Source of the DNA: Dactylorhiza incarnata
Lineage: Eukaryota > Streptophyta > Magnoliopsida > Asparagales > Orchidaceae
NCBI GenBank assembly: GCA_033032865.1
Contig: JAWHQI010000028.1
Span: forward strand, 5,909,001-5,973,000
Length of the DNA: 64,000 nt
Reading direction: 5' to 3'
Both the position numbers and the translations under genes were made by a program. The notes under the pieces are model-generated. The model searched no databases and had not been told where the DNA came from. It saw nothing but the letters and a program-made list of their open reading frames with translations. Positions 34,721 to 44,780 of this stretch are shown here, in pieces (the first letter of the stretch is position 1; each line of letters starts with the position of its first letter).

Positions 34721-34735
34721 TAAGGGGGGTGGAGT
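34721..34735 (+). promoter_or_regulatory. Polypurine tract of the Tekay-like element
   Basis: AAGGGGGGTGGAGT lies directly before the 3' LTR start TGTAACACC at 34736. Confidence 0.85.
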
Positions 34736-36301
34736 TGTAACACCCCAGGTTTCGCTGAGCGCGGAAGCTGGAATACCCAAGGTTGAGGACAAGTCTTTCA
34801 AAGTTGGGAGCTAGCGCTGGCGCGAGCGCTAGCGCTGGCGTTAGTTGTCCCATCGAGTAAAACACTTGTTTCGATGGTGTTTGTGAAGTTGTATTCATCG
34901 AGGCGGTTTCGTTGAAGGGAGTTCGTCAAAGAGCTAACGCGGGCGGTAGCGCTAACGTCGGCGATAACTTTTCGTCAGGTAATGAAGTTTCGTCGGGCCG
35001 TTGAGTTGTTTTCGTTGAAGGGTTTTCGTCGAGTGGCTAGCGCAAGTGGTAGCGCTAGCGTTGACGATAGCTGACGAAACCAGTTCTGTAAGTGGCGTTT
35101 CTTGGACGTCCGATCTTCTTAGATTTTGATCCTAAGGTTCTGAGAAGTGCGTCTTAAGGCTCTAAATAGGGCAGAGAAGTTCTATTCTCATTTCATTAAG
35201 CCTTTTGTGTTTTTAGAGGCTAAGGAGAGAAGTAGGGTTTGGAGGAAGAAGAAGAGCTAGATCTGCCATTGTTGGAGCATCAGAGCTCCGTTCGTAGATC
35301 TGAAACCAGATCCGTGGAGAGGACTAGAAGGCGTTTCTTTCTACCCGTGCCTTTCAACTGATCCATGGCGAGGAAGAGAACTCTTAGGGTAATGACATCT
35401 CTCCTCCCGGTTTTAGGATGCGTGCATGACATCTCTGCTTTTACCTTCTCTTTTCTGAAATTTATGGCACCAGATCTCTCAAATGAGAGGGGTTTGGGTC
35501 GCCTTGATTCAAGAAGAACCATCGGGTTGATTGAGTTCGTCCCCGACATGATTTTGTACTAGAGATCCGCTCTGTTAGTGGATTAGGCATTGTGGGTGAA
35601 GCCGAAATCGCGACCGATTGTCCGATTCGGTGATGTTGCTTAACGTGCATTTTAGGGATTTTGCTAGAAATCCGATGACGGCGAAAACATCGTGTGTGTT
35701 GCCCTTATGTTTCAGGTGAGAATGAATGTTGGTTTGGATAGGGTAATTTTGTGCATAGTGATTGGCTTGTGAAGACGCTTGTATGTGAAGGCGTGACTTT
35801 GTCTTTATGGTCAGCTGGCTAGCCCGTGAATGCTTGGATTCATATGGGGAGTGTCCTGACAAGACAAGTCCCATTTTGTGCTAACTGATGAGAACAAGTA
35901 TGTTGATGCGCCCGTTGGCAAGATGAGCCATGTAAGGGGTGAGGTCTCAGTGGAGTTCTTGGCTTTTGGCTTAGTGATTGTGGCGAGAATAAGTATGATG
36001 ATGCGCCCGTTGGCAAGATGAGCCATGTAAGGGGTGAGGTCTCAGTGGAGTTCTTGGCCTTGGGCTTGCACGACCGTGGGGAAATGATAAATAGCCTTGG
36101 TTTGTTGTGAAATGATGATGTGTGTTGTTATGGTAGAAGCATACACGTCATAGGGTGCCTTGGGTGAAACTCAGGTTTGCATACATGTTGCATTGCTAGG
36201 CCCCTTACTTTTATTGCTCAACATAGAAACGTGGATGATGATTGTGACACTCATGCCTGTCTATTTTATGTTATCACTGTTTATTACATTTGCATACGAA
36301 G
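34736..36301 (+). mobile_element. Tekay-like 3' LTR, first segment
   Basis: It is homologous to 11653 to about 13188 of the 5' LTR, up to the word CATACGAAG, where CACTA-like sequence begins. The GCTAGCGC palindromes are present but partly decayed by CpG-to-TpG/CpA changes (34808-34850, 35037-35070). Confidence 0.93.
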
Positions 36302-36309
36302 AAAATTGA

Positions 36310-36660
36310 CTTTTAGTGACGAAAATTTTCATCACTAAATGTCATGTTTTGGTCACTAATAACATTTAGTGACCAAATATATTTCGTCACAAGTTGTCAC
36401 TAAAGCCCCGTCACTAAATGTCTTTAGTGACCAAAATAAATTTAGTCACTAAATGTGCATATTTTGTGACCAAATTAATTTAGTCATAAAAAACATTCAG
36501 TGACCAAATTACTTTGGTCATTAAGAGAAGTTTCAGTGACCAAATTAATTTGGTCACTAAGGGAAGTTTCAGTGACAAAATTAATTTGGTCACTAAAATG
36601 CTGTAATTTTAGTGACGAAATATCTAGTCACTACGAAGACAACACAATAGTGACATTTTT
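36310..36660. repeat. Left subterminal repeat array of the CACTA-like element
   Basis: TTTAGTGACCAAATTAATTT and its reverse form recur about ten times, with AATTAATTTGGTCAC in the centre. These are likely transposase-binding sites by analogy with En/Spm. Confidence 0.8.
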
Positions 36661-37037
36661 TTTACTAAATTTTGTTCAATTCCTCACAAGATATCATACT
36701 TATTTCATTTGATATTAATTCCAATTCAATATTAAGCATTTAAACACAAGAATAAATAAAATACTCATTTCAGAGAAAAAATTGGCTAACATACATAATT
36801 TTATTAATTAAGAAAAAAGAGGGTGGGAGATAGCCCAAACCCCTCAATACAAAATAATAGAGCTATCATCTCTTATTAAACTCAATACAAATTTCTAAAT
36901 GGCTCATGATCCTCCTTGTCAATTGAAAATATCACATCACTTAAAGCAGATAAGCTCCTGTTGATAATTTGAAGCAAAAAAAATTTATATTTCAGCAAAA
37001 GGCAAAAGTATAAGAACAAAAACAAGTGAAATATTAC
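36661..37037. other. AT-rich interior, nothing recognised
   Basis: No coding similarity or repeat is visible. Confidence 0.4.
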
Positions 37038-37127
37038 CCGAGTTTCCTCAAACGATCACTAGTTGAGCCACCTTTTGCTAGATGCTCACTTCCTGCGAGA
37101 ACAATTAGGTTCAAAATTGCCTTCAAC
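37038..37127 (-). pseudogene. Exon-like fragment of unknown origin
   Basis: On the minus strand a 90-bp open segment (30 codons, containing AILNLIVLAGSEHLAKG) is bounded by CTCAACAG before it and GTAATATT after it, which fit splice acceptor and donor. I do not recognise the protein. It could be a captured host exon, like the ankyrin exon on the same strand. Confidence 0.4.
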
Positions 37128-39454
37128 CTGTTGAGAGAAAATATTTGTATGCAATGAGAAAGATGCACCTCTGGCTTGGACGATGATGTCATATGTGTAT
37201 ACATAAATAGAGCTAAAGCTAAAGCCTTTTGAGTTCCAAAATGTGTATCCCTCACAACTCATTAGGTATTGTTTCTTACATAAAATTTAGATGGCAGGGA
37301 TCTTTTGAGTTCCAAGAAGGAAAAAAAAGTAAGTCATTCCCAATTCTGGTAGATGTGCTACAAGTCATAATAGTGAGAATTTCAAACAAAAAATAAAGGT
37401 ATTGAATGAATAAACATAGCAACACCATTCATATTATTCTGATGATAAAATAAATAAACTATAAAAACAATGTGAGAGGTAAAAAAATGTAAGTTAGAAC
37501 AAATACGTACCATCTTCCTTTCTCTTCCTTCATCCTATTCATCTCTCGCATGTGTGACAGTACTGTAACTTTTTCAACTAGGTCTATGGAACCCTCCCAA
37601 CTTCTATCACGCTTATGTCATTTCAATGTATTTGGATCTCTCTATTTCCAGTAATGTCGTGCTTAGAAGAGGTGACCTGATTGGAAGGTCCATTATTCTG
37701 TGATCCGGCTGCCGGAGCTCTGAGTAGTAGGTTATATTATACTGGAGCTGACTCACATCGAGTGAACATCCTCCACATGCCCCTAGTACCTCATATCTCT
37801 TTCCTGTTTGACAGCAGTTAGACCTGCCATAGATCAAGAAAACCCTTAATCATTTACTTGATTGTGCTTCTTTAGAAGAATAGATGGCTATGAAGTGATA
37901 ACTTATGTTTTAGGCTGACTGGTTTTTTCCCTACTCTCAAAAACTGTTACTCATACATTTATTTGTGCACATATATCTAAAATTTGGCTTTATTTCTACG
38001 AACATATACGTTAACAATTTTGAATCAGGCTCGTTAATTGCATGGAGGAAAAAAGCATCCAATTGGACTAAACCTCTTAGTATCCCTTTCTTCCCCTAAA
38101 TTTGTATTTAAGGATCTCTTTATTACTACATGATAATCAAAGTCAGTATATGATGGAAATCTTCCTGCAAGCATATCTACCTCTGATCTTTCCATTCCTG
38201 CAAGAGCATATCTACTTCTGATCTTGAGCAAGAGTTCAGAATTTTTGGTAGAATAAAGCCTGACGGTGTTTCAATTAGGAACCCAAAGGTAACTGGTTTG
38301 GCACCTTTCATCATACATGAAAATACAACTTTCATATTGACTGCTTAGTGCTCTGTAGTTACTTAAGCATAACGAGCTTGTTAAGTATTCTGTTAGAGTA
38401 TTTACTTGACTCACATCAGTGTTGTAATTTTGGGAATAGAGGGATGCATTTTTCATAGAAGAATGATACAATCTAGGAGGTTAGGTCTCCCAAGAACTAC
38501 TCTCACAGATGTGTGCCAAAATGCCAAATGATCCAAATATGCCTTACCACTCATGCTAGGGCTCCTTATATAGATGGAAACCCGCAACAAGATAAAACAC
38601 ACTAAAGAAAAAATACACAATTAATTATGAACACTATATCATCCATACAAGGTAGTTCCATGTCCAAGAGAATTCTCACATAATGAGGCAAATCTCCAGA
38701 ACACACATGTCACTTGTCCATGAGTGTATTCTAACACAGTAGTTCCTATTTCGTGGCTTGCAAACTAATTCAAAATGTGCGGTTTGTTCCCCGATGCCTC
38801 ATGGTTTCTCTTAGTATTTACCATAGTCCACACAACTTGGAATCACTTGCTTATGAAACAAGTCTTCAATCTTGTCAACTTTATTATTGGGTTGATAACT
38901 TGCTCCACTCTATGGTGGTGCTGCTTAGGTTTTGATCTCTAGATCAATCAATTAACAGTCGTGGATGACTAGCGATGTGATCCTCTTCTTCACACCACCC
39001 TTGTGAAAGTATTCCTTCAAGTCCTAGATGATACAACCATGTAATGTAAACAAAGAAAACATCGAATTGGAACATTTACTATTTTCTTTACTCACATTAG
39101 ATTAGAGATAACCCATAACCCAAAGGATCAGATTAAACAAGGTCATTATCTAGAATGGAATAGATCCCAAATTACTTGATTTCTAGGTGCATTTAACTGA
39201 TCCATTTACTTACCTACGTAGCATGTACCTGTTAAAATGGTGTGATTAACCAAAAATTATCAATATGAGATTGAACCAGGTTTTTCAAAATATATCTGCA
39301 ATAGTTTAAGGAACGTCTATATTGCCTGATCAGAAGAGAATGGGTGGACATCATTTTCTCCCAAATAAGTTAATACATGAATTATGCAGTTGCTGAGTAT
39401 TGAACATATTTCATGGACAAAGATTCCAACTTATATAAATCAAAGCTAACGGAC
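37128..39454. other. Interior of the CACTA-like element, mostly unassigned
   Basis: A minus-strand open stretch at 37613-37837 (containing EVLGACGGCSLDVSQLQY) may be another captured piece but matches no family I know. A 27-bp tandem duplication (GCATATCTAC, then TCTGATCTT) lies at about 38172-38225. The rest is AT-rich without features. Confidence 0.35.
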
Positions 39455-39580
39455 CTCATCAAAAGCACTTAGTTCTCCTCCAGCATTAAGTAAGCAACTG
39501 ATAATTTCTGTGTTCCCAGAATTGGCAACAATATGCAAGGGAGTTGCACCACCTACTTTAATATTGGTAGTAGCACCTAC
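39455..39580 (-). pseudogene. Captured ankyrin-repeat exon
   Basis: On the minus strand this is exactly 42 codons, bounded by TTTTCTTTTGATAG (acceptor) and GTCCGTTAGC (donor). It reads VGATTNIKVGG, ATPLHIVANSGNTEIISCLL and NAGGELSAFDE. The TPLH core, the GN turn and the LL helix end match one ankyrin repeat. Plant ankyrin-TPR proteins have similar sequence, though the parent gene is not identifiable here. The open frame and clean splice borders suggest capture of a genomic exon by the CACTA-like element. Confidence 0.8.
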
Positions 39581-40400
39581 CTATCAAAAGAAAATACTTT
39601 AGTCAGGAGTAATATACTTAAATGACAAAAAAACAAAATTTTGTACTTGAAAACTTGAATACAAATAAATTAGACGCAAGATACCAAACTGGCTGACTAA
39701 TCTGGAATTATGTGAATATTAATTTCTTGAGAAAAATAGACATTATACACATACCACTTAGCATAATTAATTGGGAGACCATAAATTCCCCTGCAATAAG
39801 CTTGAAAATTTCTACACTTCCATTCATGCACGCTATTTCTGACTGATACTAGAACTTGTATCTTAGGGAGGATGGTTCATATAAACTTTGACGGTAGTTG
39901 GGCTCATAAAGAGAGAATATAGCAAAATAAGAGAAAAGGATGGAGAAAATCATAGCTATACAACATTTGAGTGAGTTAAACAAAAATCCAGAGTAAGAAT
40001 ATTACAAAAGCAAAACCAATTACCAAGATAATAAAAGCTAAGAAAAATCCAGTGAAAAAATAACCAAATAGTACCAAAGCCAATTACCATAGATCCTGAA
40101 AAAATGTTTTTTAGGTATTCAAACATGGCATAGCATATATTTAAAGACTTACATTTATGGAATACATGCAATTCATACATCTAGACAGAGATTTGCATAT
40201 GAATTGGAAGTAAACACTTCAACTTATTATATCCTAAAAAATGAATGAGTGAGATAACGCCAACTTAAGCCTAGTAGCTACAGCAGAGACCTCAAAGGAA
40301 TTTATATATGCACCATTGTTCTTGTTTTTTTATTGGTTTTCCTTTCTATATGCATCATTGTTCTTGTTTAATATATGCATAGTTTTTTGTTATTTTGTAG
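39581..40400. other. Interior spacer, AT-rich
   Basis: Sequence downstream of the ankyrin exon is intron-like and AT-rich. No second ankyrin exon was found by eye. Confidence 0.35.
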
Positions 40401-40470
40401 GAGTCTGGTGTCTTCTATGCCTTCATAGAATATGAAGTTGCCGCCCGTGTTCAGAATGCATTGAAGGATT
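40401..40470 (+). pseudogene. Captured RRM-like exon fragment
   Basis: On the plus strand TTGTTATTTTGTAG (acceptor) is followed by ESGVFYAFIEYEVAARVQNA and LKD. The pattern YAF(I/V)E(Y/F)E followed by VQNAL resembles the RNP-1 end of an RRM as in plant NTF2-RRM (G3BP-like) proteins. The strand is opposite to the ankyrin exon, so the two probably come from different genes. Confidence 0.5.
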
Positions 40471-42059
40471 GTTTTCTTGTTTGCATTTTTTGTATATTTT
40501 GTTTTTCTTGTGATTTCTTTGCATTAACAAACAAGTTCAAAAAAGCCCAACACATTTGTTTTTGAAATTAGTGAATACACTTACATTTTGCATGAACTAT
40601 AATACGCTGACACATACATGTGCCCAAGAAAAATAGTCGTGTGCGCAAACAAGTGCATAGAATTCGACAAGGTCATCTTTGGTTAAGTCCAACACACAAC
40701 CTGATCAAAGTTCTCAGGAGAAATAATCACAACGCTTGAAGGAACACTTGCAATTATCACATTAGTTCCTGCACTTGCACTTTCCAAAATATAATGAAAA
40801 TCTGATAATTATTCGATAGGATTACTTCAACGGACTTGCTCTAACACAGATAAATTCAATTTTGAGGTGCATTAGACCTAAGGCAGACTTGCTCTAACAC
40901 AGAATCCTTTACACCCTTCTTGTATCTCATGAATATTTCATCCCATCATTACTATTATGTGTAGCATGTCGTTTAACTCTAATGACAGTATGAAACCGTT
41001 CTATATAAATTTTATCACATTTTAAGATCAATATAACATGGCTTGAAATCAAATCAAATGGGAAATCAAAATCGGGATGAAAATGAAAGTTGCAACTCGA
41101 AATTGAAATCAAAATCAGAATGGATATTTTCAATTTGAACTAAGCAGAGAAAGCACAACTATTTACCATGCAGAAAGAAGTCGATGTAGAATCTAGAGAA
41201 GTTGTTGTCGACGATCTACAAAATGGGGAAGGCATTCCTTCGGGCTGAGAGATGGGATTAGAGCGAGTGAAGATATCGTGGCGGTGAGGGTTTCATGGAG
41301 GGAAGAGGGTCCGTTCCTTCGGGCTTTGTATTCTCACTCGCGAGGAAGGCATCACATGGGAGGAAGAGATCAGAGATACAGCAGGTCGGAGGAGGGATGA
41401 GAGTTGCCGATGTCGTATCACGGTTGGGCGTCGCGAGTTGCTGAAGGAGCGGGGAAGGCTTCCGTCCAGCGGGTGAACGATGCGGGAAGAAATCGTGTTT
41501 TACGGGGATGCCCTAGGCACTGACGGGATCGAGTAGAAATGAGTGGGGCATGCGATGACATCGGGAAGCGGGAATATTGGAAAATTATTAGAGGATACCG
41601 GGCTAAGATGGGCGGCGAGGATCAATTTTCTTGACCGAAAAATTAGTATTTTTTAAAAAATCATGAACTTTGAAGGGTATTTATGATAGATCTTATGTTA
41701 TATCATGCTAATTTTGAGTATCTTTTTAGTATAAATATGATATGGGAATGAAATATAGTAACCGCAGGAAGAAGAGCGAAAATAAATATGGGTCGAAATG
41801 TTAGCAGAGGGATCGGAAAAAATAGGCTCTATATTAAACATTTTTTTGACATTTAAAAGATTTAAAATATCTTTATGTGATTACATAAATTATAATTTCA
41901 TTTAAAATTTATTTCAATACTAAAGAGAATGTTTTAGTGATAAATTTTTGTAAGTATTTATATTAGTGGCTTAGCCAAAATTAATTATATTTTCTATGTT
42001 TAATGATTTTACTATTAAAATGTTTTTTATTTACGTGGAAATGTCCTAATTTTTCTAAC
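40471..42059. other. Interior of the CACTA-like element, right part
   Basis: No ORF of note. At 41160-41600 the sequence is GC-richer, with CCTTCGGGCT repeated (41236 and 41313); on the minus strand it resembles the 5' untranslated region of a host gene. The remainder is AT-rich. Confidence 0.35.
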
Positions 42060-42310
42060 TACTGATTAAATTAGTTTTCGTCTCTAAAAATTAATTATAG
42101 TGACAAAACTTATATTGCGTCACTAAAGATATATTTTTAGTGACCAGACTTATATTTTGTCACTAAAGATGTGTTTTTAGTGACTGGGCTTATTTTTCGT
42201 CACTAACAACATGTCTTTAGTGACGAAATATATTTTGTCACTACAGACACGTCTTTAGTGACGAAATATATTTTGTCACAAAATTTTTGTCACTAAAGGC
42301 CAGCTTTTTT
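42060..42310. repeat. Right subterminal repeat array of the CACTA-like element
   Basis: TTTAGTGACGAAATATATTT and related words recur about seven times up to the terminus. They mirror the left array. Confidence 0.8.
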
Positions 42311-42316
42311 GTAGTT

Positions 42317-42828
42317 CTTGCAGGGTGATGTAGTTTCACGGGGTCCGCTAGGACGGCCGGGAGGAGGGGTGTTGTTACACCGTTGTTGGTCAGCCAAAGC
42401 TGACCCTCGTTATACCGCTCTTTGTGATTTGGATGCAGGGCAAGGATCGTAGGCTGGAACCAGTTCGCCGGCCAAAAAGGCCTAAGCTTCATGAAGTGCA
42501 CTTTTCTATTTTTCATGCCTGCTCATGTTGTCTTTATTTTGTACCGGCTTGCATGTCGAGGTAGCATAGGAATGATATTTATCTTTTGGATTTTTTCCAT
42601 GCCTTGGTTGATGACTTGAGTATGGGTTTTGTAAGGCCTTAAGGCCGCGGTACACTTATGTAGTGGTGGACAACTTCTGTGGTTTATTTAGTGTTTCCGC
42701 TGTGTTTTGTTCTGAGTTTGAGATTGGTAGATCTATAATCACTTTTTAATACTAAAGCTGTGGCGATTATATGCTGTGGGGTCCCGGCCGGACACATATT
42801 ATGTAGTCATTGCAGGGGAGGTGTTACA
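42317..42828 (+). mobile_element. Tekay-like 3' LTR, second segment
   Basis: It is homologous to about 13195-13706 of the 5' LTR and ends GTGTTACA before CGGGG. Confidence 0.94.
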
Positions 42829-44027
42829 CGGGGCCTTGTCGCTTCCCATATGGGGGTGCGGTCGAGCCCGCACCCCGATAGGGGGTGCGACAAGGCCCGC
42901 ACCCCCTTTTGTGGGGTGCGGCCGAAACCGCACCCCCTTAGGGGTTGCGGCCGACCCCCCCCCCCCCCCCCTCCCTTGGGGATGCGACCGAAGCACCCTC
43001 CCTTTTTAGGGGGGTACGGCTTCCCGTTTTGGGGGGTGCGGTCTTTGAGAGGCACACCCTCCCTCTTACGATCACGCCCCTCCGGTGGCGCTCGGCCGCC
43101 TTCTTGACTTTCCACCCACAACGCGAGCCAAACACTTCTAAGTTCACGACATGTTCAGAACACTTTCGCGTTCGTCGCACGCTCAGAACGCTTCCGCGTT
43201 TACCGTGCGCTCAGAACGCCTTCACATTCCCGACGCGCGCAGCAGTTAACCTTTCTAAATTTCTTAGATTGTAGGTCTTTCTCACTGCACTCAACGCTAT
43301 CAACAAAGCTGACCGAAATGCCTGAATTGACCGAACTGCCCGGTGGGCAAGACGAGAATATCCACAAAATGACGATCTATGTGCTCCAAATCGGCGAACA
43401 TGATTCTCCCGCCATGTGGTTACGGTGGTTACAACGACAAAATTATCGGGCTACCCCTGCCCAAGGCTATAAAAGGAGCTCATAGCTTTCATTTCAAGAC
43501 ACCTTGTCTTCTATACCTGAGAAAGCTCCGCTGAAGATTTCTTAGAGTTCTCCTTCAGCGCTTGAAGACCACCTTCGGATCTTCGAAGATCTCCTTCGAG
43601 CATTCGAAGTTCTCATTCGAGCCTTTGAATATCTCCTTCGCTTTCGAAGACAATCTTCTTAAGTGAGTTGAGAATCCTTCGGACACCAAAGGACGATTAG
43701 AGTATCCCACTTTCATTCCCGACAAAAAGTACTTATTTTTCGAAGGTGGCTTGTCACCCTCGGAGATTATCTCTATTACTACTGTAACGAGCAGCGGTCT
43801 GTCGCCATCGAGTTCTCAGCTTTCACCTGTAACAGACCGACATATAGTAAAATTTGGCTGACACAGCTCTGGTCGCGTGATTTTTTACCCTTTTCGGGTT
43901 TTCCACGATAAAAACGTCTTCTTGTCGTCTACTAGTTCTCTCATTTACTGTTTGCGCGCTCGGCTCGCTCTCAAGCTAAGGTGGTTCAATTCGACCGGTC
44001 TACCAGAGCGTCGAGCCACCCGCAACA
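42829..44027 (+). mobile_element. Right part of the LTR split by the Tekay-like element
   Basis: It continues the segment ending at 11647. Order: GC-hairpin array (42834-43075), TATA box in GGCTATAAAAGGAGC (about 43462-43476), CTTCGAAGA-rich leader, and end CCCGCAACA at 44027. No primer site follows, so a solo LTR is the simplest reading. The left border is less secure than the right. Confidence 0.45.
42834..43075. repeat. GGGGTGCGG hairpin array
   Basis: At least five units pair GGGGTGCGG with CCGCACCCC at short distance, for example 42854-42885, 42888-42905 and 42913-42938. A 15-base C run interrupts at 42955-42971. The array continues from 11600-11652 across the Tekay insertion. Confidence 0.8.
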
Positions 44028-44032
44028 ATTTT

Positions 44033-44427
44033 CATTGACTCTATAAATATATATGATCCGTGATGCGACTACGATTTTGGATATTGTTTTTAATTTCTCT
44101 CTCTTCAATACACATTTTAACTATTTTCTTATGTTTGGCATTCTCGAAAGAAAAGATATTCAATGTAATTTACATTATTTGGCCAATATTATATATTTTA
44201 TATATTAAATAATCTAATAAGTGTTGGGAAACGGTAGACAGGAGATATCTTCTGTCACAAAGCAATTTACTATTCCTAATAAGATTCTTTACATTGATGA
44301 AGCCGTGAAGAACTGTTTTTTTTTCTTGTTCAGTACCTTCAAAGCTTTAATTTATTTCTCAAAGTGCACAAAATTGGCTTAAAGTTTAAAGAGTGTGTTT
44401 TACTCACAAGACTAATTCAATGACACC
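44033..44427. other. AT-rich spacer
   Basis: No feature recognised. Confidence 0.4.
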
Positions 44428-44429
44428 AA

Positions 44430-44650
44430 GGCTTCGTTTGGCGCGGTGGTGGAGGCCGTGAACGCGGTGGTCATGAACTGTCGTTCGTGAACGCTCGACC
44501 TCACCTAAACAAATTCATGCATTTTATGCTCAAAACTAGTTCATTTTCTTGGGCAGCTGTCGTAACCTTTGTCTTGCCAAACATACATTCTATGATGATG
44601 ACGTTTTTGATCAAACTCATCGGAGCAGATAAGCCGTGCCAAACGAAGCC
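44430..44650. mobile_element. 221-bp MITE
   Basis: It has perfect 13-bp terminal inverted repeats: GGCTTCGTTTGGC at 44430-44442 and its complement at 44638-44650. CAA flanks both sides (44427-44429 and 44651-44653). The 3-bp duplication and terminus suggest a Harbinger-related MITE, though CAA is not the usual TAA or TTA. Confidence 0.7.
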
Positions 44651-44780
44651 CAAATCGTTTGAGTTAGAAGTTGTGCACACAAACAATACGGCCTGGGCTT
44701 GGTCAGATGGAACTTGGTCGAGTCTTCTCAAATTGGGTCTTAGTCGGCTCAACCATAAGCTATCTCGTACCCGACACTAA

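Larger units (their letters stand above)
36302..42316. mobile_element. Non-autonomous CACTA-like element in the Tekay 3' LTR, with captured exon-like fragments
   Basis: The LTR breaks after CATACGAAG (36301) and resumes at CTTGCAGGG (42317), where the 5' LTR has only TGCTGA between them. Both ends are arrays of TTTAGTGAC(C/G)AAAT words in both orientations, typical of CACTA subterminal regions. The right end reads on the minus strand AACTACAAAAAAGCTGGCC, one base from a CACTACAAAAA terminus. The left terminus has lost its CACTA, and I cannot resolve a target duplication. No transposase is visible inside. It carries exon-like pieces with splice sites. Confidence 0.75.
11653..42828 (+). mobile_element. 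Tekay/Del-like Ty3 (chromovirus) LTR retrotransposon, nested host of three insertions
   Basis: The element runs from TGTAACACC (11653) to GTGTTACA (42828). It is flanked by the exact 5-bp duplication CGGGG at 11648-11652 and 42829-42833. It has matching LTRs, an initiator-Met-type primer site, gag, protease, RT, RNase H, integrase, a C-terminal chromodomain-like tail and a polypurine tract. It is interrupted by a copia element (15740-31978, with a Sirevirus-like element inside) and by a CACTA-like element in its 3' LTR. Removing these leaves about 9 kb. All genes carry stops or frameshifts, so it is dead. Confidence 0.95.
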
